Source: Glebionis coronaria
Taxonomy: Eukaryota > Streptophyta > Magnoliopsida > Asterales > Asteraceae
Reading direction: 5' to 3'
Length of the DNA: 64,000 bases
NCBI GenBank assembly: GCA_025667525.1
Contig: JANFOE010000583.1
Span: forward strand, 372,001 to 436,000
Shown: positions 44,401-56,253 of the stretch, one piece after another
Numbering within the stretch: the stretch's first letter is position 1
Layout: each line of letters starts with the position of its first letter
The notes under the pieces: generated by a model
What the model was told of the DNA's origin: nothing
The model's input: only the letters and a program-made list of their open reading frames with translations
Database searches by the model: none
Program-made: the position numbers and the translations under genes

Positions 44401-47030
44401 ATCAATACCAATTTTTATTTGCCTTAATGGCGAAAGTCTAGGTAATTCACCAACAAATACCTCCTAAAGTTTCAGATAAGATAAACATCTTTTTATAAAT
44501 ACATATTAGGTTCCTCTAGATTATAATATCTATAACTAACTCACAACCATTTGCAGTATAATTTCAAGTCTAAATGCAGGATAAAATCATCCATCAAGAA
44601 TTATTTAGATTACTTTTGATAATCAACATCTTATCTTTTAGGGAAATTCTATTCGAGTTCCCATCAATTAAGACAATGTCGTCATGTCATAATCAATCAA
44701 TCCATTCTACTGGCACTATCAACCTTCCAGTTTTATTGCCGTTGATAAGATGTGAACTTCTCAAAAGACTAATAATAATTCATAATCCTTCACAAATTCA
44801 AGGATATACGGAGACACAACTAATCCTTAAAAGAGTAAGGTCAACGCATAATCTATGCGAGAGAATTTCAAATCAGATATAGACGAAAACATTTAACGAA
44901 TATGAATATATCCCATGTTTTCATAATTTGAGTACGCATTCGAAAGCTCCTCGGATCGTTACCCAGGTCATTCAAATGAAATCAATCATAAGGAATGATA
45001 AGAGCGTCAATACACCCAGTCGGGTATCAACACTCGGTAATCAGATACTTTTCCTAAGAATCTCACTACGGGAGAATTGGACAAGAAAGAATTGTCAATT
45101 GTCATATAAGACAATTTCCACAGATGAGTAAATTCGACTCAGAAAAATAGATGCTACAGGCACATATGTAGGTGTCCCTAACACTATGTCCCTATTTTTC
45201 ACTTCTTGCAGATCTCATAAATTTTAATCTTTCACAATCTTCAAAGAAATTTAGTGTTTATTAATCAGTTTTATGGTGACTACTAATCAGCCTAGCATGG
45301 TCCATTCCAAATTGTATGTAGGCGCGCAACTATATACAATTTCAAGATTAACGATGCAATACTCAGTTCGTCAAAATTTCATCATCATGTTTATAATAAA
45401 AACATTTTCATGCTTAATTCTTAAATAAGAATCAGAAATAAATTTTCAAAGATTTTCTTTGCTATGAAAACAATTTCATTTCGATAATGATCACTTATAA
45501 ATCTTACTTTGAATAATCCTTATAGTGATGAAAATTAAATTTTCTCAAAGTATACCGTTTTATCTTATAAAAACAATGAGTGATCTGCAAAAGAGTGATG
45601 AAAGCTTGTTCACCAAGAATTAACTACGATATGATAGGAAATGAGCTTAGCCAAATAATCACGAGGTTCCTGATCTCGATGGCACTCAAAAAGAATAATT
45701 CACAACGTAGCTCAATTCAAGATGAGTACTTGTTCAATGGTTGCATCACTAATGCGAACATTAGGATGAAGCAATAAAAGATAGATAACATCGATACATG
45801 TAGGATTTAGCAATCAAAGGTAGTCTTTTCATTAATCACAAACAAGTCAAAAATTGTACCGTAACACATTACGCGTCACTATGTCATACAATTCTCAGAA
45901 CTCATCCTACCAACTGATATCTCAGTTAAGTTAGGGATTTTTAAAAGATACCACAATGAATACTAATCTACAAGAGTCATTAGGTGTTCCACATGTCCCG
46001 GAAGATCCATCGGTCCCAATTAAGAAGAAGATTTCTTCAATTTATTTCCTGGACACTGGGCATCCTCATTATTGGACAATGGCCTAGGAACAACCCTTAA
46101 CACGAACCTACAATCATTTAAAACCTCATAATTCAATCAAAGAACTTAACGATTTCCTCTTAATAATCTCATATTCCATACGTGTTAAACTTTTATTTAT
46201 TCAAGTTTTAACCAGTTTTATACTCAATGTAACATCCTACCTCATTCTCCAATACATACAACCTTATTCTTCAGCCTTGTAAAGGCAATACAATCTCAAT
46301 ATGAATCAACACTTAATTCCAATCCTATAGCTCTTACAACAACAATTATCAAATGAGTCATTAATATGAAATGACTTGATCATTCAACTAGGCTTCTCGG
46401 AAAGGTATTAGTGGCATGAGGCTTTTGGGTAATAGTTCCAATTACAGCCTCAAGTGCAACATTCACCCTTTCGATTTCAATTTAAGAATTGGATGACAAC
46501 GAATCAGATGACATCTTTCCAGGTGATAACGTTTTGTCAAACTCCACTCTATAAGGAAAGATCGTCATGACGTCGATATCAGTTTTAATCTCGCCAATTC
46601 TTTTTCAATATCACAATCAACTAATATCTACATTTCTACGAATATCAACCATTTGTTGGGATCATAAATATCCACAACTTGGTTTAGATCTAGGATAGCT
46701 AGAATTCCTACGAGAATAGCTTCGATTAATTTACTAGGGGAGTTAGGGTTACTTGTGACAATCTACGTCGTATAAATACCTCGTATAAAAATCAAAATAA
46801 TCATCAAACAATCATGTAATAAAATTACATCATATATGTATAATCCAAGTTATATATATATTAAAATAACACTTCTCAGTCTTGGCCTTGTCGGTAACTC
46901 GGGAGTTCCTCGGCACCGTTATAGTCAAAAGATTTTTAGACATTTTTAGAAAAATGTTTTTAGTTAAAAGATTTTGAAAAGTTTTATTCAAAACCTTAGT
47001 TTTAAAAATCTTTCGTTCTCTATAACGAGA
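44401..47030 (-). other. Degraded gag/protease region of G2
   Basis: Colinear with 3966-6626 of G1. Frames such as 44574-44882, 45580-45777 and 46830-47069 have counterparts in G1 but no domain; the last runs through the primer site and LTR edge. Confidence 0.55.
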
Positions 47031-47042
47031 GCTCTGATACCA
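47031..47042 (-). other. Primer binding site of G2
   Basis: The minus strand reads TGGTATCAGAGC, the initiator tRNA-Met complement, three bases after the 5' LTR. Confidence 0.9.
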
Positions 47043-47045
47043 AAC

Positions 47046-50000
47046 TGTAACACCCCCAAATTTATACAACTCAATACAGCGGAAGACTAGTTGGTGTTAC
47101 GGGATAGCACATTACTCACATCATAGACAACGTATAAAAATCGCGTCGTTTATTTATAAAGCATTTCCATTCAATAATATCAAAGTTACATCGGTCCCAA
47201 GTCATTACATTTCATACAAGTTTTACAAAGTATTTGAATGGAAAATATTGTTTAAGTGCGGGCCATGAATTCTTGTCGTCTTCCCGAGAATTACCTTCAA
47301 GTACCTGAGATAAAACATGTTAAAAGAAAAGGTCAGCGATAACGCCGAGTGAATTCATAGAGTTTAATAAATTCCATCAATATAACTTTGGTATAAAATT
47401 AGTACCAAAAATCAATACGTACAAATCATTGTAATAGGCCGTAAAATAGCCAAAATCATTTTATACAAATCTTTGTAATAGGCCATAAAATAGCCAAAGT
47501 CATTTTTATACAAATCTTTATCGAAAATCATAATATAGGCATTTGCCTTAAAAATCATTATACGAGCCAATGTCGTAAAAAAAACATCATACAATACGTT
47601 TCGCAACGTTGTATAGATTAAATAAAAACTGTTATAAGAATATGGTTATGAAAACCAAAACACGAACATAATACCAGTAGTATGACCCTGTATTGCTAGT
47701 CAGGCAATACATCGTAATTCGAAGCGTCTAATAGTATTTCGGTGATCTGGATTATTATAAGTCGCATGACATTGTTACCTTACTAAACCAACAACGGGTA
47801 GCTAACCCGATACCAATTTTGCCCATCTAAAGAAGCGTGTCGTCACAAAGGTCACGCTATGGAAATCTTCTCATACATAAATTCGCTTACCAATCAATGT
47901 GGCACGACGGGGATCAACCGTCAAGGCGCGAACTGGGGTGATCGTCCCCAAATAGTACTATTAAATGCATAAGCGTCTACCAACTCCCGGTAGTTCACAA
48001 TTCATGCTAATGGGACTTTTAGTGACATAACCTAACTTTAATAATCCATTTGATTTCATCTATCGGGTCCTTTAATCATTTATCGGGTCATACAATCGGG
48101 TCATTCAATCATTCGGGTCCAAATCAATAAACAAACAATTGGGACAAATGGTGTCCTAATTTTATAAAAACTAACATGTTATCTCCCTCGCGGGTTTATA
48201 AAACATTTATAAAAACATTTAAAAGAGTGCGAGGCTATGAACTCACGTTGATGTGGGAAGGCGGGTTATCGGCAATTCGGACGTACGGTACGTGCTTCAA
48301 TCACGGAAACCTAGACAAATAATACTCGTCTTAGACTCATGTCCAATGACTTTATAAAAATAACAAGTATGTATACATATGATGATTATATATATATATA
48401 TGATGATCAAGTGGGTTTACATATTCTCGTTTACTCCTTTTAGTGTTATATGTTGATAACTTTTATATTAGTTTACTAGTTTTACCCATTTACGTGTCTT
48501 AAGTCCAATAAGCTTATTATAAGTTATTTAACTTATTTTAATCCATTTGGTACTTATATTATCAGTACTTAAACTTTACAAGTTGGGCCCAAATGGGTTA
48601 AGCCCAATAATAAGTTTATAGGTGTTCTAGTCTATTTTTGTTGTATTATTAGTCCAATAACGTTAATTTAGTCCGTATGTTATATAGTTCGGGTTTTATC
48701 GGTTTTTACTTGTTATTTATGTTCATATATCAGTATATGAGTTTTATAAAGTTTACATTAGACGGGTCCAACCGTCTAAGTTTTATTTAACAAAAACGTT
48801 AATTTTACGGTAATAGCCGAAAAAGTCGTAAATATCATGTTTATAGTTTTTATAGCTTATAAAACTTAACAAGTTACCATTTTTATAAAATGTCCACTTA
48901 TTTACCCTTTAACATATTTATATAAATAAAATTCATGAGTTATTGGGTTTTAATTTTACATTTTATACAATATAATTTTGAGTGCTTATATAATAGTATT
49001 ATACTTTATTTTCCAAAAATCTGATTTTTATCTTCACTTTCACCAAAATTTCCATATCTTGAGTTCTATATGGAGATAGAAGCTCAAATTTTTATCACAT
49101 AAACTACATGATATGTGTTACATTTAACTCTTCTATAGCTACTGTTGAATCATCTTCTAAATATTTTCTAAAAATCGTCCAAAACAGTGAACTCAGATTT
49201 ATACCTTAAACTTGTTTTGATCATATCTCACTCATTACTTTGATTCCATTGCATGGCCAACTCTCACATGTGTACAAGACCCATAGCTTACTGTAAATGG
49301 ATTCTACTTCATCATTTTATCAGTTTACCATATGGTTCTTTACTGTTTTTATACAGCCTATCATTTAAACAAGATTTACCCATTTTTACTTATAGTTTTT
49401 CATCTTTTTATCCATGATTATCAACAACAAATCCCCACATAAAATTTTTATCATCATATAATCATCATAAATATATACAATAGGAAATAAAATACATGTT
49501 TACATAATCAAAATAACAAGAAGTTGAGGAGGACAATCTTTATACCACCAAGTTGATGTAGGTTATGAGTTTGACATGGATTTAGATGGAGAAACTTGTG
49601 CATAGCCAAGACCATCTTCAAGACCACCATTCTTCATGTATACATTGTGGAAAATCAGCCTCAAGACACTATGAAAACTCCTCCTTAGATGTTATAAGCA
49701 CCACCAATCTATAGGGTTTCAAGAGGGCTTCAACATATATGTAAATAACATAGGATTTTTGGTTGAATTTTGATCAAGAATGGTATTTATGGGGTGGATA
49801 TGGACGGCAATAATGGGAGAGTAGAGAGGATGTTGAAGTGGTTTTGCATGTAAGATATGAGAGAAATGGTAAGAGTTGGTGGTTTTGTGAAGTTAGTGGC
49901 ATGTGTAGCTTAACATTGAAGCTAATATGGACATGTGTAAGGCTTGTTAGCTACACTTGACACATAAGTGTCTTGTGTAGCTAGTTAAGGCCGGTTTTGA

Positions 50001-50538
50001 TGGGGGTGGGACAAGTGTCCCACTTGTCTCATCCCCATTTATTTACGGGTACTCCTCGATTCTAGTTTCCTCGATTTGCGTGCCCTCGGGTCGTTCACGA
50101 AAAACGTTTTTATAAATTATGAATCACCGTCATAAAACGAATCTAATAAAAATTGTCTCATCAAAAACGGAGTTCGAAAACGTAAATACGTAATCCTAAG
50201 GTTTTCGGTTTAGTCGTAAGAGACGTTAAAATAAAATCGTAAGTCCTAATCTCTTCTCGTAAATTTGTGAGTTTATGAACTAACACAAATTTAAAACTCC
50301 AAAATAATATTCACGGATAAATTTATTTTCTGAATTGTCGGACTGTCACCAAAGACGGTGTATGTAAACGTAAGCACGTAACGTAGGTTCCTTCGGTTTA
50401 GACGTAGTCGATGCTAATCCAAGACGTAATTCCAAATTTCTTCCCAAAAATAAGTGAGTTCATATTGTAACATTAAGATAATATTTTCAAATAATATTTG
50501 AGAATAAAATATCAATCGTAAATTGACGGATTGTCACA
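47046..50538 (-). repeat. 5' LTR of G2
   Basis: 3493 bases. It pairs with 38193-41682 with only scattered single-base differences and small indels by eye. Confidence 0.93.
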
Positions 50539-50543
50539 CAAAC
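50539..50543. repeat. Target duplication CAAAC, right of G2
   Basis: It is identical to 38188-38192. Confidence 0.92.
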
Positions 50544-51186
50544 TGATCAAATGAACTAGGAATCAACTGGATTTAAGCACCTAGCACAACAGATACACAT
50601 TATAGCAAATAAGCCCTAAAATCTATGCGAAAAATGAAAATATGGATATACTTGATTCCAGGCCTCCGCTGATGGCGTTAAAATCTTAAAATATCCTCTC
50701 TAACACTTGATCAATCTCTGTTAACAACTATCAACCTTATAATCAATGGATCTAACATCTACTAATTGAATCACACAATTTCCCGCCAAAACACAAAAGC
50801 TTCAAAACTCAATCGATCAATGGATTAACAGCTTCTACGTCACAAACAATGCTTCCAAAACATCACAGAATCTTCAAATCAACAGTACGAACAATAGCAG
50901 TATCAATTTGTAAAGATGCACAGTAAAACGTGATTGATAGCCATGGTTAGAGAGAGAGAGAGAGAGAGAGAGAGACTGAAGTGTGTGTTTCTAGAGAGAG
51001 AAAGGCAAATTGATAAAATAAAGAAGAAAAACACAAACAACAACCCCTCCTTGGAAGCCTTGGAGGGGTATATATAGTCACTCACGTATACATACTATAC
51101 ATCGTTTCCTAGCCTAGTCCTTGCGTGAGTGACTAGATAACTAATGGGAATTCTTAAATGTCGTCACATAAAGTAAATTTCCAACA
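50544..51186 (-). repeat. 3' LTR of minus-strand copia C5 (outer end uncertain)
   Basis: On the minus strand it starts TGTTGGAAATTTAC right after a polypurine tract, then has a TATA box and a long CT microsatellite (50946-50974). The outer end was not located, so the start coordinate is only the G2 boundary. The frame 50903-51085 runs through the microsatellite and is not a gene. Confidence 0.6.
51044..51134 (-). promoter_or_regulatory. C5 LTR promoter: inverted repeat, TATA box, hairpin
   Basis: AGTCACTCACG (51076-51086) and CGTGAGTGACT (51124-51134) form an 11-bp perfect inverted repeat abutting the TATATATA box (minus strand, 51069-51076). Beyond it CCCCTCC (51044-51050) pairs with GGAGGGG (51062-51068). 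Same layout as in C1, with different arm sequence. Confidence 0.7.
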
Positions 51187-51201
51187 ATCTTCCCCCATGG
51201 G
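51187..51201 (-). other. Polypurine tract of C5
   Basis: The minus strand reads CCCATGGGGGAAGAT directly before the LTR start. Confidence 0.75.
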
Positions 51202-52971
51202 ACGATGTGTAGAATTCCTTACACTATTTTTTCTGAACTAGTACATAATGATTAAGAACAAAAGCTACCATGAAGCATCCAATGCTGATGAAGTCTTCTG
51301 AGGCCTTTGACTTCAAGTTTTCACTCTAGAGAGACTCATCTTTGTAGTAACTTGTAGTAGAAATACTGTAACGGCACAAGCTAAGTATCCCAAATACTTC
51401 TGGTTAAGAAGAAGTTTCTGAATTAACTTCCCCCTAATTCATGCCATATATTCTCGATGTAGAAGCTTTTAATAGCTTCCCCCTAAACCGACATTCCTCA
51501 TAAGCAATTTCAAAGCTTTCAATAAAACTTAGAATGATTAAGTGCACAACAGAATTTAACAAGCAAACCCCATCATATGAAATGATAATGTTGCTATGAG
51601 TGATTGAAATTTTGGGGCACACCAAGTAGATCAGCAACGTCTCTTCTCGCGCTTGAATAATTCTTTTGAATTTTTCTTCCCCCTAAGAGTTCAAGTTATG
51701 CATACTAGAAAGAATCAAGAAATTTATTTCTCCACGTAGTTGAATAAAGGAAATCAATCCCATGCATTAAGCCCAAAACCTGAAGTACACACTTTATCCC
51801 ATTCATGAATTTGACATCGTAACACCAGAGTCAATTAAGTCCCAGAAATGCACATATCTTCTTTCGGAGATGCACCAGAGTCAATTAAGTCCCGTAAATG
51901 CATATCTCTCCATATAGAATAATGATGATGAATAACTTCAACATCAAAACAATTAATCATCGAGCAATAGTGTACCTCTTTTACCAATTAAAAACTGTTT
52001 TTTTTTTCATTTCTTCCCCCATGTAAGTTGAAAGATGCACTAAACGCCACAAGTTAAAACACTGGTTTTCTCTACGGTTATGAAATTTGTCTTCCGGGAA
52101 TGCCTTAAATAAAAAGAAGGTGTAAAGTTCATCACGTGTACTCGTTGTGCCTTCAATATGTCTTCTTCTTCCTCCTTGATGGTTTCGAAACCTCGGAACC
52201 AGCAATAAATCGTACGCACATGTACCTGAAATCTCGTGAGAGTAATAAATTAGCTTAATTATATTCGGCGAGAATCAGTTGCTGATAGAAATTCTATACT
52301 CATAAACTCTCCATGGCTATCTCTACCAACCACTGTGTAGGCTATTTGAAGTGACCACTGATGGAGTAGACCCGATATACCAAACGTGAAACTGAATAAG
52401 AATTCCTCGATCTTGTGACTTAAGCTTGCACTAATGTTGAATGAGGAACGGTGTAGAAATTTCCTTGCTGAGAAATTTCTAAACCCAATACCTTACCAAA
52501 GAAGTATATAAGCACAATACCTCTTGAAATTATGCACATCGACTATGCACGTGACACCGAGTACAATAGTGCAACCCCTTTAAGTGATACTTATCCAGGT
52601 CATCAACCAACCATCCCGAACTTGGAAACTAGATAATGAAGTCTTCATCCTAAAGATTAAGCACGAGCAAGTTATCTTACAAAGATAAAATAAGTGCACG
52701 CCTTTAATAAATCCGTCTTTAATTTCAAATAATAATATCTGATCAAAACCGTAGCCACTAAAATTCAAATTTGCCCATTTTTCTCGGTCTCGTCAAATAA
52801 TTTTTCTCACTTTGACTCGCCACTTTTATCACTTTATCTCGTCACTATGTCACATTTAAATCCCGACAATATAACCAATGACCAAAAAAATACTAGTAAA
52901 ATTAACTAAACAAAGTTACTATTAAAATTACTTTGTAAAATTCTACTAGCCATGAAATGTAGTGTCTAAAT
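51202..52971 (-). other. 3' internal region of C5, no coding domain
   Basis: On the minus strand it contains at least four further AGGGGGAAG words (near 51430, 51478, 51680 and 52010) and a 48-base tandem pair around ACCAGAGTCAATTAAGTCCC (51827 and 51875). No RT, RNase H or gag was found. It resembles the noncoding 3' half of C1 in having several polypurine words, so C5 may also be pol-less. It is cut at 52971 by a copia fragment in the other orientation. Confidence 0.5.
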
Positions 52972-53462
52972 TCCCAAACACATGATCGGAGATTGCTCTC
53001 AGCTCAGAAATTTCGTCAGCAAGTTTCTTAGTATGGTTCCATTCGGAAATGATCATATTGCAAAAATAATGGGTTATGGTGAATATCATATTGGGAATGT
53101 TATAATTTCAAGAGTGTATTATGTGGAAGGTCTCAGTCGTGACTTATTTTCTGTGGGACAATTTTGTGATTCAAACCTAGAAGTTGCTTTTCGAGAGCAT
53201 ACCTGCTTCATTCGTAATTTGGAAGGGGTAGATTTGTTGAAAGGTACTCGAGGGAATAATTTGTATACATTTTCTCTACAAGACATGATGGCCGCTTCTC
53301 CCGTATGTCTTCTCTCCAAAGCATCGAAGACTAAGTCATGGTTATGGCATCGACGGTTATCTCATCTCAACTTTGACGATATTAATCATTTGGCGAAAAA
53401 GAACTTGTTCGTGGTCTTCCTAAACTTAAATTTCACCAGGATCATTTATTTCCGCGTGTTCA
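52972..53462 (+). pseudogene. Copia C2 pol fragment: protease end and pre-integrase region
   Basis: It begins abruptly at KHMIGDCSQL, the end of the protease/start of the pre-integrase region. It continues FVSKFLSMVPFGNDHIAKIM, YYVEGLSRDLFSVGQF and WLWHRRLSHLNFDDINHLAKK, which holds the two histidines of the integrase HHCC zinc finger. Two frame shifts follow (near 53400 and 53450), and of the two cysteines only one can be read. Very typical of Asteraceae copia polyproteins. Confidence 0.85.
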
Positions 53463-54589
53463 ATGGGGAAGAGCACTAAGAAATCATACAAACCCAAGAC
53501 TGAAGACACCAACCAAGAGAAACTTTATTTGTTGCATATGGATCTTTGTGGGCCAATGCATGTTGAAAGTCTTAGTGGTAAAAAGTACATTCTCGTCATT
53601 GTGGATGATTACCCTCTATTTACATGGGTGAAATTTTTGCGAACTAAAGATGAGGCAACTAGATTCATCATCGATTTTCTCAAGATGATTCAAGTGCGTC
53701 TCAATACTATTGTCCAACACATTCGTACAGATAATGGAACCGAATTTGTTAATCAAACTCTATGTAATTATTATGAAGAAGTTGGCATATCTCATGAAAC
53801 ATCTGTTGCTCGCACTCCACAACAAAACGGTGTCGTTGAAAGGCGAAATCGATCACTTATGGAAGCTGCTCGAACGATGTTAATTTACGCAAAGGCTCCA
53901 TTATTTTTATGGGTAGAAGTAGTATCTACAGCAGTATACACCCAAAACCGATCACTAATTCGAAAACGCCATGGTAAAACACCCTATGAGCTTCTACATG
54001 GAATAGTACCAGATTTATCATACCTTCATGTATTTGGTTCTCTTTGCTATCCAAATAATGATGGTCACAATTTGGGAAAACTGCAACCAAAGGCTGATAT
54101 TGGTATTTTCATTGGTTATTAACCCACAAAGAAGGCATTCCAAATATACAATCGTAATTCTCGTAAGATCCTCGAAACTATGAATGTTGATTTTGATGAG
54201 CTGACAGCAATGGCTTCTGAGCAAAGCAGCTATGAACCCGCACTTCATGAAATGGGACCCAGTAACATTAGCTCTGGTCTTGTCCCAAATAACCCTTCTT
54301 CATCATCATTTACACCACCTACTAGGGATGAGTGGGATACGTTGTTTCAACCGTTCTTTGATGAATTCTTTACTCCTCCAAGTATTGTTGGTCTAGAACC
54401 TAAAGAAATAGCTCTGGTCCACGAAGTTGTAACTCCAACAAATAACGCACAATAAAATGTGTCTCCAATAACAGTTGGTCAAGATACACCTTCAACGAGT
54501 AATTCTCAACCACCACATGTATCAACTACTCATGTTATGCCTATTGATGATGAAGAAGATGATGATGACACAATTTGTAATTCGCTCAA
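53463..54589 (+). pseudogene. Copia C2 pol fragment: integrase core and linker
   Basis: The frame from MGKSTKKSYK contains the three catalytic acids in their usual settings: LLHMDLCGPM, RTDNGTEF and QQNGVVERRN. The region after it has SYLHVFGSLCYP and DIGIFIGY, then a stop (54120-54122). The same frame resumes (DFDELTAMASEQ) and stops again at 54453-54455 in the Ser/Pro-rich linker. A frame shift follows near 54560-54600. The core residues survive but the protein is broken. Confidence 0.87.
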
Positions 54590-55085
54590 ATGCGTGAAAT
54601 TCCATTCTTTGGTGTACCAATTCCTGACCCTAATCAAGTTGGGTCGTCCATATCAGAGGAAGCTCCTACTACGGTCTACTCCAATCCACGGATTCGTGAA
54701 CATGACAGCAAGTGGACAAAGGATCATCGGCTAGATTCTATTACTGGTGACCCTAATCGTCCGGTATCCACACGTAGTCAGTTACAAGAAAGTACATTAT
54801 TTTGTCATTTTGATGCTTTTCTCAGTGAAGTTGAACCTAAGACGTGGAAACAAGCTTTTAGTCAATCCCATTGGATTAAAGCTATGCAAGAAGAACTTAA
54901 TGAATTTATACCTCTTGATGTATGGGAACTTGTTCCATGCCTGGATCAAGTGAAGTTACTCACTTTGAAATGGGTCTACAAGGTGAAACTCAACGAGTTA
55001 GGTGGAATATTGAAGAACAAAGCTTGTCTAGTAGCTCGTGGGTACAAACAATTATTAGGCATTGACTTTATGAAATCTGTTAGCC
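54590..55085 (+). pseudogene. Copia C2 pol fragment: reverse transcriptase start, truncated
   Basis: The linker end (GDPNRPVSTRSQLQ) leads into the RT N-terminus, WIKAMQEELNEF, VWELVP, LTLKWVYKVKLNELGGILKN and LVARGYKQ...GIDF. Homology ends abruptly after MKSVS, near 55085, before any palm motif. The following frame to 55162 is unrelated. So C2 is a roughly 2.1-kb internal piece, without LTRs, truncated at both ends. Confidence 0.85.
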
Positions 55086-55149
55086 TCAAAATATTGAGTC
55101 AAACAAGAATGATCGGTCATAGGTTTATTATGTATCATTTATTAGAACG

Positions 55150-55445
55150 CTGTAATAGGTAGTGTAATAGTCGTGACAATACGGGCTTGATGGCTAGCTT
55201 AAAAGGCCTCTTTCAAGGTACTAAGCATTTATTCAAGACCGACCCAAACAATATAGTCCATACAAAGCCCACATGTAGGCAGACTATATAAAGCCCTTCC
55301 TAGCATGTTAGGAAGGGTTGGCCATTTTATTTTCTTAATCTAATCCCCCCTAAGTTTCACACACTTCTCTCTACTTTCTCTCTCTAAAATTCATCTCTTT
55401 TCTATCTTATTTCTTTAATCTATCATCATATAACATGGGACAACA
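55150..55445 (+). repeat. 5' LTR of copia C3
   Basis: It ends ATGGGACAACA two bases before the primer site. Shared words with the C1 LTR (AGCCCACATGTAG, CTAGCATGTTAGGA, CTCTCTCTACTTTC) show a related family. The left end is uncertain because it abuts the truncated C2. Confidence 0.65.
55252..55317 (+). promoter_or_regulatory. C3 LTR promoter: inverted repeat, TATA box, hairpin
   Basis: TATAGTC (55252-55258) and GACTATA (55282-55288) form an inverted repeat overlapping the TATATAAAG box. Just downstream CCCTTCCTA (55294-55302) pairs with TAGGAAGGG (55309-55317) around the same GCATGT loop as in C1; both arms carry the compensating change. Confidence 0.65.
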
Positions 55446-55447
55446 AT

Positions 55448-55461
55448 TGGTATCAATCGCC
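55448..55461 (+). other. Primer binding site of C3
   Basis: TGGTATCAATCGCC, altered from the tRNA-Met complement after the first eight bases. Confidence 0.7.
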
Positions 55462-55734
55462 ATGGGGTAGATTAGTGATTGGTGTTTGGTTTTGATTTGG
55501 ATTCGTGTGTTTTAAACATCATAAACATCACGTTTCAATTTTATTTGTGTTTTTCGTGCTTTATATCTTCATAGAAATCTCCTACATAGTTGTGATAAGG
55601 ATTTGGGTTAGTTGTTTTGGTTAAAAACATGAAATTTTGGGGAAAATATCTCGTTTTTCTCGATTTTTGGCGGAATTTTCAGCTTATTGCAGAATCTTTA
55701 CATAATAGATTTCGCAATATCTTGGGTTTTGAAT

Positions 55735-56060
55735 GTTGCGAAAAGTGGTTATTGCGAAAAGTGGTTATTGCGAAAAGTGATTATTGCGAAAAGTGGTTAT
55801 TGCGAAAAGTGATTATTGCGAAAAGTGGTTATTGCGAAGAGTGTTTATTGCGAAAACTGGTTATTGCGAAAAGTGTAAGCATATTGCGAGATCTGTTAAT
55901 TCTTGCTTATTGCGGAAAGTTGGGTGATTATTGCGAGATCTGTTAATTCTAGAGTATTGCGAGATCTTTGATTTTGAGGATTTTGCGAGATCTGTTAATT
56001 CAAGGTTATTGTGAGATCTTATAACTTCTAGGATATTGCGAGATCTTGTGGTGTGAATTA
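55735..56060 (+). repeat. Leader tandem repeat TTATTGCGAAAAGTGG
   Basis: About nine 16-base units (TTATTGCGAAAAGTGG/A) at 55735-55880 are followed by six or seven looser TATTGCGAGATCTG units to about 56060. It lies in the leader before gag. The open frame 55617-55946 is only a translation of the repeat. Confidence 0.9.
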
Positions 56061-56253
56061 TTGCGAAATCTTTTCCGAGATTTTCTAAAAAACGTGAATT
56101 TGGAAATTTTTACTCCTGAGTTTTTTGGTCTTGGAATTTTTGTTTCCTAAGCACACATTATTAATGGATTTCAACAATTTTCCTCTTCAACAACAATCAC
56201 TACAACGTCTACTTAAGATCCGTATTCATTTCAACATTTAAGAAATTATCGAG

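Larger units (their letters stand above)
38193..50538 (-). mobile_element. Ty3/gypsy LTR retrotransposon G2, complete insertion
   Basis: A 12.35-kb minus-strand element with 3.49-kb LTRs at 47046-50538 (5') and 38193-41682 (3'), a primer site TGGTATCAGAGC, a polypurine tract and the 5-bp duplication CAAAC. The internal part is 5.36 kb and wholly degenerate. RT and integrase remnants carry stops at the same codons as G1. The LTRs are almost identical in every stretch compared. A dead pol in a young insertion, shared with a sister copy, means the source was already dead and moved in trans. Confidence 0.92.

Noticed and set aside
50903..51085. 60-codon frame with Ser-Leu repeats
   Set aside because: A translation of the CT microsatellite and TATA region of the C5 LTR.
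55617..55946. 109-codon frame across the C3 leader repeats
   Set aside because: The peptide is the 16-base repeat translated in three phases (CEKWLLRK and so on) and precedes the true gag start.
55735..56060. CRISPR-like array
   Set aside because: Plant DNA; units are contiguous 16-mers without unique spacers.
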